Below, one piece after another: positions 54,145 to 61,907 of a DNA stretch of 64,000 nt. The notes under the pieces are model-generated. The model had not been told where the DNA came from. It did no database searches and was given only the letters and a program-made list of their open reading frames with translations. Position 1 is the stretch's first letter, and each line of letters opens with the position of its first letter. The stretch spans positions 171,390 through 235,389 of the forward strand of contig JAFXLL010000014.1 of assembly GCA_017531225.1 (NCBI GenBank). The letters run 5' to 3'. Made by a program: the position numbers and the translations under genes. The DNA is from Bacteroidales bacterium. GTDB taxonomy: Bacteria > Bacteroidota > Bacteroidia > Bacteroidales > F082.

Positions 54145-54960
54145 TTATTTGTTGTTTGTTTGACTTGCTTTTATCATTTCAATTTGGGCTGCAAAGTAAA
54201 CACTTTTTTCTGGATTTTTCAAACTTAATTTTTCATAGATTGAAATTGCTTTGTCAAAATAGCCCTGCTTGAAGTATATTTTTGCCAAGGTTTCGCTGAC
54301 GATTTCGCCATGGTCGGTGATGCTGTTTTGCGCCACAGATATGGGATTGTAGAACTCTGCCTTGGGTTTGGAGATGCTCGGATTTTCGGCGATGAATTTG
54401 TCGATTAATTCTTTTCGGCTTAATTTTTTTTCGGGCTGGTCAGGGTTTTCCTCTTTTTGGAGTTTTTCGTCTTCCATGGCCTTCAGTCGGGCGGCGATGA
54501 TGGCTTTCAGTTCATCGAGCGACTTGCGTTTCTCATCCAGCAATGCCAGTTCAGCTGACAGTTCTTCAGGCGTGCTGCTCAGGCTAATTTCCGGAATCAC
54601 GAAGGTCTTTTCAGGAATCAGAGCGTCGTCTTTAGACCTTTTTACTTTGGTGGAGTCCACAAAACGGAAGAAACTGTCAGGTTCCGCTATTGCGACAGCG
54701 GCTTCGGGTTCCAGGGTCATTCGTTGTTTCGCGAGGATCGAGTACAGGCGGAGTCGGTTCCTGTCAGGCACAGCACAGGCGGCTTTCTTCAGCTGCTGGT
54801 CATAGCGCTGGTCGTTCTCGTTCTGGTAAGCGATGGCGAGCATGCATTGGCCAATGCCAAAGAAAGGGTAGCGGTCAATGAGTGACTCGACCCACTGTAC
54901 GTTGTCGCCCTTCAAAGCCTCAGGCTGGTTGAGATATGTCAGCAATGCTACTTGTTCCAT
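54145..54960 (-). CDS. Cytoplasmic protein with TPR-like C-terminus, unknown function
   Basis: 271 residues, not recognised as a named family. The N-terminus has paired helices (YFPFFGIGQCMLAIAY-like), the middle is acidic and charged with an EELSAELALLDEKRKSLDELKAIIAARLKAME coiled-coil stretch, and the C-terminal ~60 residues (SETLAKIYFKQGYFDKAISIYEKLSLKNPEKSVYFAAQIEMI) form one clear TPR pair. No signal peptide. It sits 4 bases after lptE and 5 bases before secG, a position suggesting a role in envelope biogenesis; this is inference only. Confidence 0.65.
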   Translation of the reverse strand: MEQVALLTYLNQPEALKGDNVQWVESLIDRYPFFGIGQCMLAIAYQNENDQRYDQQLKKAACAVPDRNRLRLYSILAKQRMTLEPEAAVAIAEPDSFFRFVDSTKVKRSKDDALIPEKTFVIPEISLSSTPEELSAELALLDEKRKSLDELKAIIAARLKAMEDEKLQKEENPDQPEKKLSRKELIDKFIAENPSISKPKAEFYNPISVAQNSITDHGEIVSETLAKIYFKQGYFDKAISIYEKLSLKNPEKSVYFAAQIEMIKASQTNNK

Positions 54961-54963
54961 GGC

Positions 54964-55470
54964 TTACCAATTGACTAATGCTTTGTTGAACACGTCCTCA
55001 ACCAAGGCTTCGACGATGGTGGCCGTAAGCGATTCCTGTACGGAGTTGAGTTCCTGATCGCTTGGGTACTCTACGTAATTGGAAAACTTGGTCTCGAAGT
55101 TTTTCGACTCGTCAAAATTGTTAACAAATCTCACATTGACGGTGATGGTGAGTCTGTTCAAAGCGGCTGTCTGTCCCGCTGTGATAGCCACCGGGGTGGT
55201 CCTATAGTCGACGATTTCGCCCTCGAAAGACAAGTCGCCTCCAGAGTCCACCATATCAAGTGAGGTTTGGTTCATGATGGCGTCACGCAGTGCCGTGGTG
55301 AAATTCTCGCTCAGCAAGGGGTTGATGAGCTGCGCTTGGTTGGGGAAATACTGCACCGACACCGTCTTTGCTTCAGCCGGAATGGAGGCACCGGAGAAGG
55401 AATAGATGCCGCAGCGGGTGCAAAGCACCGCCAACAGCAGACAGACGATATGGATGCAGCCTTTTCTCAT
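54964..55470 (-). CDS. lptE: LPS-assembly lipoprotein LptE-like
   Basis: 168 residues with a signal peptide and lipobox LCTRC (Cys20). The mature protein begins GIYSFSGASIPAEAKTVSVQYFPNQAQL, typical of the Bacteroidota LptE family, and ends EALVEDVFNKALVNW. It plugs the LptD barrel for LPS insertion. Its start overlaps the sigma-54 activator gene by ATGA, so translation is coupled. Confidence 0.85.
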   Translation of the reverse strand: MRKGCIHIVCLLLAVLCTRCGIYSFSGASIPAEAKTVSVQYFPNQAQLINPLLSENFTTALRDAIMNQTSLDMVDSGGDLSFEGEIVDYRTTPVAITAGQTAALNRLTITVNVRFVNNFDESKNFETKFSNYVEYPSDQELNSVQESLTATIVEALVEDVFNKALVNW

Positions 55471-56666
55471 GCCGTGATGCCGAATTCGTTGATTTTACGA
55501 TACAGGGTGCGTTCGCTGATACCTAACTCCTTGGCGGCGTCTTTGCGCTTGCCGTTGTATTTCTCCAATGCCCTCTTGATCATCTCGATCTCGTTCTGCT
55601 CTAAAGATAGCGATGCAGGTTGAGGGTCTTTCTTGATCTCATGAACCTCGTGGATCACCTCCTCGTTCGGCATAATCTCCGTGTAGTCGGGTTCGATGGC
55701 AACGGGCTCAATATAGCTTGTGCTGATATTGTTATTGTTGGAGCGATTGGTGAGTTCGTTGACGGTGTTGCGCAGTTCGGCAATGTCGTGTTTCATCTCG
55801 AACAACACCTTATATAATAAGTCACGTTCCGATACACCTTCTGCATTGTCTTCCTTTTGGAAGAGCACGGGAAGTGCCGTGGTGATCTTGTTGGGCAGAT
55901 AGCGCTCCAACGTGAATTCGTTGATGATGCGCTGCTGCTCGATGATGGAGATCTGTTCAGCTACATTCTTGAGTTGACGCACGTTGCCGTCCCAGCGATA
56001 GTCCTCAAGCATCTTGACAGCTTCGGGAGTCAGCGTAATGACGGGCATGTGGCTCTTCTCGGCGAAGTCAGAGGCAAACTTACGGAATAGCAGGTGTATG
56101 TCGCCTTTGCGCTCACGCAGTGCTGGAATATGGATTGGGATGGTGTTGAGGCGGTAATAGAGATCCTCACGGAACTTGCCTTTTTGGATGGCTAAGGGCA
56201 GGTCGACATTGGTAGCGGCTACCACACGTACGTCGGTCTTCATTACTTTGGAGCCACCCACACGGATGTATTCGCCGTTTTCGAGCACACGGAGCAGACG
56301 GGCTTGGGTTGACAATGGTAACTCGCCGACCTCGTCGAGGAACAGGGTGCCTTCGTTAGCAATCTCGAAGTAGCCTTTGCGTTCGGCGATGGCGCCAGTG
56401 AACGAGCCTTTCTCGTGGCCGAACAGCTCCGAGTCGATAGTGCCTTCAGGGATGGCGCCGCAGTTTACAGCGAAATATTGGCCGTGTTTCCGCGCACTGT
56501 TCTGATGGATGATTTTTGGAAACACATCCTTACCAGTGCCGCTCTCGCCAGTGATGAGCACGGTGAGGTCGGTATTGGCCACCTGTGCCGCAATCTCAAT
56601 GGCGTGCAGCAGCTGCGGATCATTTCCGATGATGCCGAAAGTTCGTTTGATGCTTTGGACGTCCAT
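55467..56666 (-). CDS. Sigma-54-dependent activator (AAA+ plus Fis-type HTH), no sensor domain
   Basis: 399 residues. The AAA+ domain starts almost at the N-terminus: Walker A GESGTGKD (40-47), the sigma-54 contact loop GSFTGA (87-92, Ser instead of the usual Ala), Walker B GTLFLDEVGELP (106-117) and the EDLYYRLN region. A linker with Asn-rich stretch follows, then a Fis-type HTH at ~372-396 (KRKDAAKELGISERTLYRKINEFG). No receiver or GAF domain is present, so control must come from elsewhere. It overlaps pheT by one base and lptE by four. Which promoters it uses is unknown. Confidence 0.93.
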   Translation of the reverse strand: MDVQSIKRTFGIIGNDPQLLHAIEIAAQVANTDLTVLITGESGTGKDVFPKIIHQNSARKHGQYFAVNCGAIPEGTIDSELFGHEKGSFTGAIAERKGYFEIANEGTLFLDEVGELPLSTQARLLRVLENGEYIRVGGSKVMKTDVRVVAATNVDLPLAIQKGKFREDLYYRLNTIPIHIPALRERKGDIHLLFRKFASDFAEKSHMPVITLTPEAVKMLEDYRWDGNVRQLKNVAEQISIIEQQRIINEFTLERYLPNKITTALPVLFQKEDNAEGVSERDLLYKVLFEMKHDIAELRNTVNELTNRSNNNNISTSYIEPVAIEPDYTEIMPNEEVIHEVHEIKKDPQPASLSLEQNEIEMIKRALEKYNGKRKDAAKELGISERTLYRKINEFGITA

Positions 56667-59131
56667 TATCTCAGTACACCGTTTAATTCTTTCTCAATAG
56701 CCTGTTGAATCCTTGTCATTGCCTTTTCGATGGCCTTGTCGGTCAAGGTGGCTGTGGTTGACATCAGGATAAAGCTCATGGCATATTGTTTCTTGCCCTC
56801 CGGGATCTTTTCGCCTTCGTATACGTCGAAGAGGCTCATCTCCTGCAGGAGCTTGTTCTCAGCAGCCATGGCGACTTTCTTCACCTGTTCGAAGGTGACG
56901 CTCTTGTCGAAGATCATGGCGAGGTCGCGGCGGACCGATGGGAACTTGGACAGCGGCTCAAAGTGGACTTCAGGAGCCTTGCCGTAGTTGCACATCAAAG
57001 CGGTCCAATTCAGGGTGGCGTAGAACACGTCTTTCTTGATATCGAACAGCTTCAGGGTCTTCTTGTCGAGTTTGCCGATGGTGGCGAGCTCCTGGCCGTC
57101 GACGGAGAACATCAGTGAATACTCGAAATGCGTCTGTGTTCCTTCCTTGACTTCGAGTTTGCTTTGATCCACTCTGAGTTGATGAAGGATGCCCATCACA
57201 TATTGCTTCAGGTCGAAGAAATCAAGTGGCTTGGGCTGGTGGTTCCAGAGTTCCTCTTGGCGGTTGCCGGTGAGGAAGAGGTCGAGGTGGAAGAATTCCG
57301 AGTAAGGTGCTAATGTATGTTGTTCATTCTTGGCTTGAGCGTTGAAGAAATAGACGTTACCGAACTCGAAGAACTTCATGTCGGAGACCTTGCGGTTTTG
57401 GTTGAAGGCGATGCTCTCGAGGCCGCCCCAAAGCAGGGTTTGGCGCATCACGTTCAGGTCGCTGCTGAGCGGGTTCATGATCTTCACGTTACGTTCGGCA
57501 GGGAAGGCTTCGAAAGCCTCACTGTAAGCCGACTTGGTGAGAGAGTTGTTCATGATCTCGTAGAAGCCGTTCGACACGAGCATGTCGCTAATCTTCTGCT
57601 GCAGCTGGTCGGCATTGGGTTTCACGGCGCGGCTGATGGAAGCGTGGATGCGGCTTGGGATGGCGATATTATCGTAGCCGTAGATGCGAAGGATCTCTTC
57701 CACCACGTCGGCGGGACGGGTGACGTCGACCTTGCAGGTCGGGATGTCGACCACCACATGTTGGTCATTCTGTTCCACCACCTTACATTCAAGGCTCTTC
57801 AGGATGTTGACGGCTTGGGTCTTATCGATGTCCTGACCGGCCAACTTGTTGAGGTAATCGAACTTCAGGTCGACTTGAGCGGGCTTGAAGTCGCCGTTTA
57901 TGACGTCCTTGATCTCGGAAGAGATGGTGCCACCGGCCAGTTCTTTCACAAGCATGGCAGCACGCTTCAGAGCGTAGAGGGTGATATTCGGGTCGGCGCC
58001 ACGCTCGTAGCGGAACGAGGCATCGGTTTGCAAGCCGTGGAACTTGGAAGTCTTACGGATGCTGGTGGGGTTGAAGTAGGCGCTTTCCAAGAAGATGTTG
58101 GTAGTTTCTTCGGTGACACCTGACTTAAGTCCACCGAATACACCGGCGATACACATGGGTTCTTCGGTATTGCAGATCATCAGGTTGCGGCCGTTGAGTT
58201 TGCGTTCCACACCGTCGAGAGTGACGAAAGGTGTGCCTTCGGGCAAGCATTTCACGATGACCTTTTTGCCAGTGATCTTATCAGCATCGAAGATATGCAT
58301 GGGTTGGCCAACTTCCATCAACACGTAGTTTGAAATATCAACGATGTTGTTGATGCTGCGGATGCCGACGGCGGCCAGACGGTTCTTGAGCCATTCGGGT
58401 GAGGGACCTACCTTCACGCCGCTGATGCTCAGTCCAGAGTAACGCGGGCAGGCGGCGGTGTCTTCCACCACCACTTCGATGTCGTTATTGTGATTCTCCA
58501 CCTTAAAGTCATCCACTGAAGGGGTGATGAGGTGGTATTTGGTAGTGTTCTCGCGTTGGTTGAGGGCGGCCACGAGGTCACGTGCGGAGCCAATGTGTGA
58601 GGTGGCGTCGCTGCGGTTGGCAGTGAGGCCGATTTCGATGGTGTAATCCTCTTCCACGGGGAAATAGAAGGAGGCGGGTTTGCCCACTTCATAATTCTCA
58701 GGCAGCACCATGATGCCGTCATGCGATTCACCTAACTGCAACTCGTCTTCGGCGCAGATCATACCTTCGCTCACTTCGCCGCGGATCTTACCCTTCTTGA
58801 TGGTGATTTGCTCATCGTGGATCCAAAGGTCGGTGCCGATGGTGGCCACCAAAACCTTTTGTCCTGCTGCCACGTTAGGAGCGCCGCATACGATGTGCAG
58901 GGGTTCCTCACCGCCGCAGTCAACGGTGGTGATGTGCAGGTGATCAGAGTTGGGATGGTCAACGCAAGTGAGTACCTTGCCTACGACCACGCCCTTCAGG
59001 GCGCCTTTCACCGATTCGAATGGGGTGAGGTCTTCCACTTCGAGGCCTGTTGAGGTCAGTAACTCGCTAACTTTTTCAGCTGTGTAATCGCAGTTGACGT
59101 ATTGTTTCAACCAGTTATAGGAGATTTTCAT
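56666..59131 (-). CDS. pheT: Phenylalanyl-tRNA synthetase beta subunit
   Basis: 821 residues, usual size. N-terminal EMAP-like tRNA-binding domain (KVLTCVDHPNSDHLHITTVDCG), B3/B4 editing region, B5 (VDIPTCKVDVTRPADVVEEILRIYGYDNI), a catalytic-like core, and the C-terminal ferredoxin-like anticodon-binding domain (SKFPSVRRDLAMIFDK). It charges tRNA-Phe with PheS, which is not in the window. TAATG couples it to the activator gene. Confidence 0.97.
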   Translation of the reverse strand: MKISYNWLKQYVNCDYTAEKVSELLTSTGLEVEDLTPFESVKGALKGVVVGKVLTCVDHPNSDHLHITTVDCGGEEPLHIVCGAPNVAAGQKVLVATIGTDLWIHDEQITIKKGKIRGEVSEGMICAEDELQLGESHDGIMVLPENYEVGKPASFYFPVEEDYTIEIGLTANRSDATSHIGSARDLVAALNQRENTTKYHLITPSVDDFKVENHNNDIEVVVEDTAACPRYSGLSISGVKVGPSPEWLKNRLAAVGIRSINNIVDISNYVLMEVGQPMHIFDADKITGKKVIVKCLPEGTPFVTLDGVERKLNGRNLMICNTEEPMCIAGVFGGLKSGVTEETTNIFLESAYFNPTSIRKTSKFHGLQTDASFRYERGADPNITLYALKRAAMLVKELAGGTISSEIKDVINGDFKPAQVDLKFDYLNKLAGQDIDKTQAVNILKSLECKVVEQNDQHVVVDIPTCKVDVTRPADVVEEILRIYGYDNIAIPSRIHASISRAVKPNADQLQQKISDMLVSNGFYEIMNNSLTKSAYSEAFEAFPAERNVKIMNPLSSDLNVMRQTLLWGGLESIAFNQNRKVSDMKFFEFGNVYFFNAQAKNEQHTLAPYSEFFHLDLFLTGNRQEELWNHQPKPLDFFDLKQYVMGILHQLRVDQSKLEVKEGTQTHFEYSLMFSVDGQELATIGKLDKKTLKLFDIKKDVFYATLNWTALMCNYGKAPEVHFEPLSKFPSVRRDLAMIFDKSVTFEQVKKVAMAAENKLLQEMSLFDVYEGEKIPEGKKQYAMSFILMSTTATLTDKAIEKAMTRIQQAIEKELNGVLR

Positions 59132-59156
59132 TCTTATTTAATTTTAATTGAGGCGG

Positions 59157-59164
59157 CAAATATA
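59157..59164 (-). promoter_or_regulatory. -7 element for pheT
   Basis: The minus strand reads TATATTTG, 25 bases before the ATG at 59131. Confidence 0.5.
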
Positions 59165-59242
59165 CGAAAATCTGACAAAATGTCACAAAATATTCTTTCA
59201 TCGAATAAAATGCTTATTATTGCAATGCTAAACATCTAAATT

Positions 59243-60607
59243 ATGAAGAAAAATCTACGCTTATTAATGACGGCAATATTGATGGCCGTTTTTGGCATTG
59301 TCAACGCTTCTGAGGCCACTTGGTATGGCTATGCTTTGTACACCACAAATGGGGCAAGTTGGCAAAATCATTTCATTAGTTTCAATACGCAGAATCCCAA
59401 TACGGTCCAGGAAGCGTCTGAGACGTTGCCTACCATTTGGGCCGCCACTTATTTGGATGGATATGTGTGGTTTGTCACTCAAACAAGAAGCCTATGTAAG
59501 GCTCCTTTTGATGAAGTGACACAGACTATTGGTGCTTATGAAACCGTAGTGCAGCAATTGGAACAATACAATTTGTATATTGATATGGCATATAATCCTG
59601 TAGATGGGATGATGTATTATCTATGTCAAGACAGTCAATATAATTGTTATCTGAAACGCTCCAGTCTCACAGCACCATCAGAGGTGGAAGTTATTGGAAT
59701 GTTTAACGTAAAAATATGGGCTTTTGCTATCAATGCTGAGGGACAGGCCTACGGCGTTGCTTACGAGGGCGGTAACATACACGAAATAAACCTCAACGAT
59801 GCCACTACCACTGTAGTTGGACCTACAGGCAAAGAGGTGTGGTACACGCAGAGTATGGCTTTTGACTTTGAAACCGGCGAGCTTTTTTGGGCACAGTTTG
59901 CCACCACAGAAGACCATGGTTTTTATCAGGTGAACACCACAACAGGTGAAGCCACTTTGATCGGCGAGATTGGTGCTGGAACTCAGCTTGCAGGTTTGTT
60001 CATGGTGTCGGAAACGACTCCAATTGAGCCTGAAATCATCGATGAGATCTATGTGGAAGGCTTCACTGCTCCTGTTTGGGGTGAGCATCCCGACTTCGAA
60101 TTGGAGGTGGCATTAGATGCCCATTATTCAATTGATGCAGTTGATTGGCTATGGTCGGATGGCATTAACAATGGTGCTCTTACAGAAGAGGATGTTTTCA
60201 ACAATGAAAATATGGCGTATTACATGGTGATTACTCTCTCTCCAGAAGAGGGATATTGTTTTACTGACGAGACGACAGTCTTTTATAACGGAGACTCTTC
60301 GCCGTTGGCAGAAGGCTATGTTATTGCTATGGGTAAATTCATGGCATCGACTATCAATTATTATGTAACCGATCCTACCATTGGCATTGCCGAACAAACA
60401 GCCGAAACTATTGCACTATGGCCTAATCCAGCGACAGACAATCTTTATTTGGATGTCATGGATGGCGCAATCATCAGCGTTTTCGACATAACAGGTCGTA
60501 TGGTGAAGCAGGAGCGTTACGAAGGCAAAATCGATGTGAGCGACTTGGTTCCCGGACTTTATGCCGTCAAAGCTGAAGGTGTTACGGTAAGATTCGTGAA
60601 GGAATAA
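59243..60607 (+). CDS. T9SS-exported protein, propeller-like, unknown function
   Basis: 454 residues with a signal peptide (MKKNLRLLMTAILMAVFGIVNA is the first segment). Residues ~25-260 show repeated strand patterns with Trp/Tyr and Gly-Asn turns (ATYLDGYVWFV; MAFDFETGELFWAQF; LAGLFMVSE) reminiscent of a beta-propeller. A ~90-residue beta module follows, then a T9SS sorting domain (ALWPNPATDNLYLDV ... VTVRFVKE). It should be exported to the surface. No clear -7 element was seen, only TATTATTG near 59215-59222. Ligand unknown. Confidence 0.75.
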   Translation: MKKNLRLLMTAILMAVFGIVNASEATWYGYALYTTNGASWQNHFISFNTQNPNTVQEASETLPTIWAATYLDGYVWFVTQTRSLCKAPFDEVTQTIGAYETVVQQLEQYNLYIDMAYNPVDGMMYYLCQDSQYNCYLKRSSLTAPSEVEVIGMFNVKIWAFAINAEGQAYGVAYEGGNIHEINLNDATTTVVGPTGKEVWYTQSMAFDFETGELFWAQFATTEDHGFYQVNTTTGEATLIGEIGAGTQLAGLFMVSETTPIEPEIIDEIYVEGFTAPVWGEHPDFELEVALDAHYSIDAVDWLWSDGINNGALTEEDVFNNENMAYYMVITLSPEEGYCFTDETTVFYNGDSSPLAEGYVIAMGKFMASTINYYVTDPTIGIAEQTAETIALWPNPATDNLYLDVMDGAIISVFDITGRMVKQERYEGKIDVSDLVPGLYAVKAEGVTVRFVKE

Positions 60608-60630
60608 GTCGATAGCTTTACTTTATAAGG

Positions 60631-60657
60631 AAAACCGCTCGAAAGGGCGGTTTTTTT
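60631..60657 (+). terminator. Intrinsic terminator after the T9SS cargo gene
   Basis: AAAACCGCTC pairs with GGGCGGTTTT over a GAAA tetraloop and is followed by a seven-T run. Confidence 0.85.
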
Positions 60658-60690
60658 ATTTATAAATAATAATAATTGGGAAAAAAGCTG

Positions 60691-60698
60691 TACCTTTG
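60691..60698 (+). promoter_or_regulatory. -7 element for the kinase-porW unit
   Basis: TACCTTTG lies 24 bases before the ATG at 60723, just after the terminator. Confidence 0.45.
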
Positions 60699-60722
60699 CT
60701 CCCAAATACATTCTACTGAAAA

Positions 60723-61895
60723 ATGGCAGACAATATATTCTCAAATTTCGAACCGGCTAACGAAACCACAGTGATTTCGAAAGACTATGACAATATCAAG
60801 CCTTTTTACTCCTCTGTACATGGTTATAGTCGTCTCTTTACTGCTGTATATCAAGGCAAAAAAGTTATTATCAAGACCTTGAAACCTGAGTTTGCACAAG
60901 ATGAACAATGTCGCAAGAACCTGAAGAAGGAATACGAATATACCAGCCAACTTGACAACCGTTTCGTTCGTAGGGCGTTGGGTTTCGAGTCCATCCAAGG
61001 CCTGGGCGAAAGCATTATTCTGGAATACATCGATGGCAAGTCGCTGGCCGAACATGTGCGTGTGGGAACACTTAACGAGAAACAGGTCAAGAGCGTGATC
61101 GTGGACCTTTGCGACGGCTTGAATTATATGCATCGTAACGGCATCATTCATTGTGATCTTAAACCAGAAAATGTTCTGATTACGACGAACGACCTTAGGG
61201 TTAAAATCATCGATATAGGTCTGCCTGAGACGAACTACAAGACCGACCATGAATTGCTGATCAAAGAGAATGAGTTCATCGCTCCTGAATTGTTCAAAGG
61301 CGAAGAGGCTGATCCTCGCTCGGATGTGTATTCCTTGGGCAAGATCATCGAATTCATTATCGCGCGCAACATGCTTAACCAGTTCTCGAATGTGGCTACT
61401 CATTGTACCCAATTCTCTCGCGAGCAACGTTTCGACAACATCCTCGCTGTGAAGTCGGAGATCACTAAGGGCTGTTCCTACTTGAAGCTGGTGCTGTTGG
61501 CAGCCGCTTTGATCATCTTAGGTGTCATTGCATACATCTACATTCCGAAGATTGTCGAAAAGTCGAGAGCTGAGAAAGCAGCTCGTCTTTCGGTAGAGTT
61601 CCACCATGAGTTGGATAAGATCAATGCCGAGACGGGCACATTGTGCGAGAAATACAAACTAACCTCACTGGATGAGCCTGTTGCCGTACCTGCTGCATGG
61701 AGGGAAGACAGCCTTCGTTACCGTCAGCAACTGGAGCGCTTTTGGTCGGTCGACAGTTTGAATCGAGTAGCGGTTGAAACGCTCCAACAACAGAAGCAAG
61801 CCATCACCGTAAGCCGTCAACGCGACTTCGACGCCCTGAAACAAGCCCAAATCCTTCAGGCTGCCGACAGCCTTGTCAATCAACAAACCAACTAA
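60723..61895 (+). CDS. Membrane-anchored Ser/Thr protein kinase
   Basis: 390 residues. A compact kinase domain (~28-245) has the ATP-anchoring Lys51 (VIIKTLKP), the catalytic loop HCDLKPEN (Asp145), DIG instead of DFG (Asp164), and APE (187-189). A single membrane helix lies at ~254-275, then a ~115-residue helical periplasmic part (coiled-coil appearance). All key residues are kept, so it is probably active. It is followed by porW after 12 bases, so the kinase and the T9SS component are probably made together; a regulatory link is inference. Confidence 0.88.
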   Translation: MADNIFSNFEPANETTVISKDYDNIKPFYSSVHGYSRLFTAVYQGKKVIIKTLKPEFAQDEQCRKNLKKEYEYTSQLDNRFVRRALGFESIQGLGESIILEYIDGKSLAEHVRVGTLNEKQVKSVIVDLCDGLNYMHRNGIIHCDLKPENVLITTNDLRVKIIDIGLPETNYKTDHELLIKENEFIAPELFKGEEADPRSDVYSLGKIIEFIIARNMLNQFSNVATHCTQFSREQRFDNILAVKSEITKGCSYLKLVLLAAALIILGVIAYIYIPKIVEKSRAEKAARLSVEFHHELDKINAETGTLCEKYKLTSLDEPVAVPAAWREDSLRYRQQLERFWSVDSLNRVAVETLQQQKQAITVSRQRDFDALKQAQILQAADSLVNQQTN

Positions 61896-61907
61896 AAGGA
61901 ATTCGAC

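Noticed and set aside
57317..58123. 268-codon plus-strand frame inside pheT
   Set aside because: Antisense shadow of pheT; no ribosome-binding site or recognisable domain.
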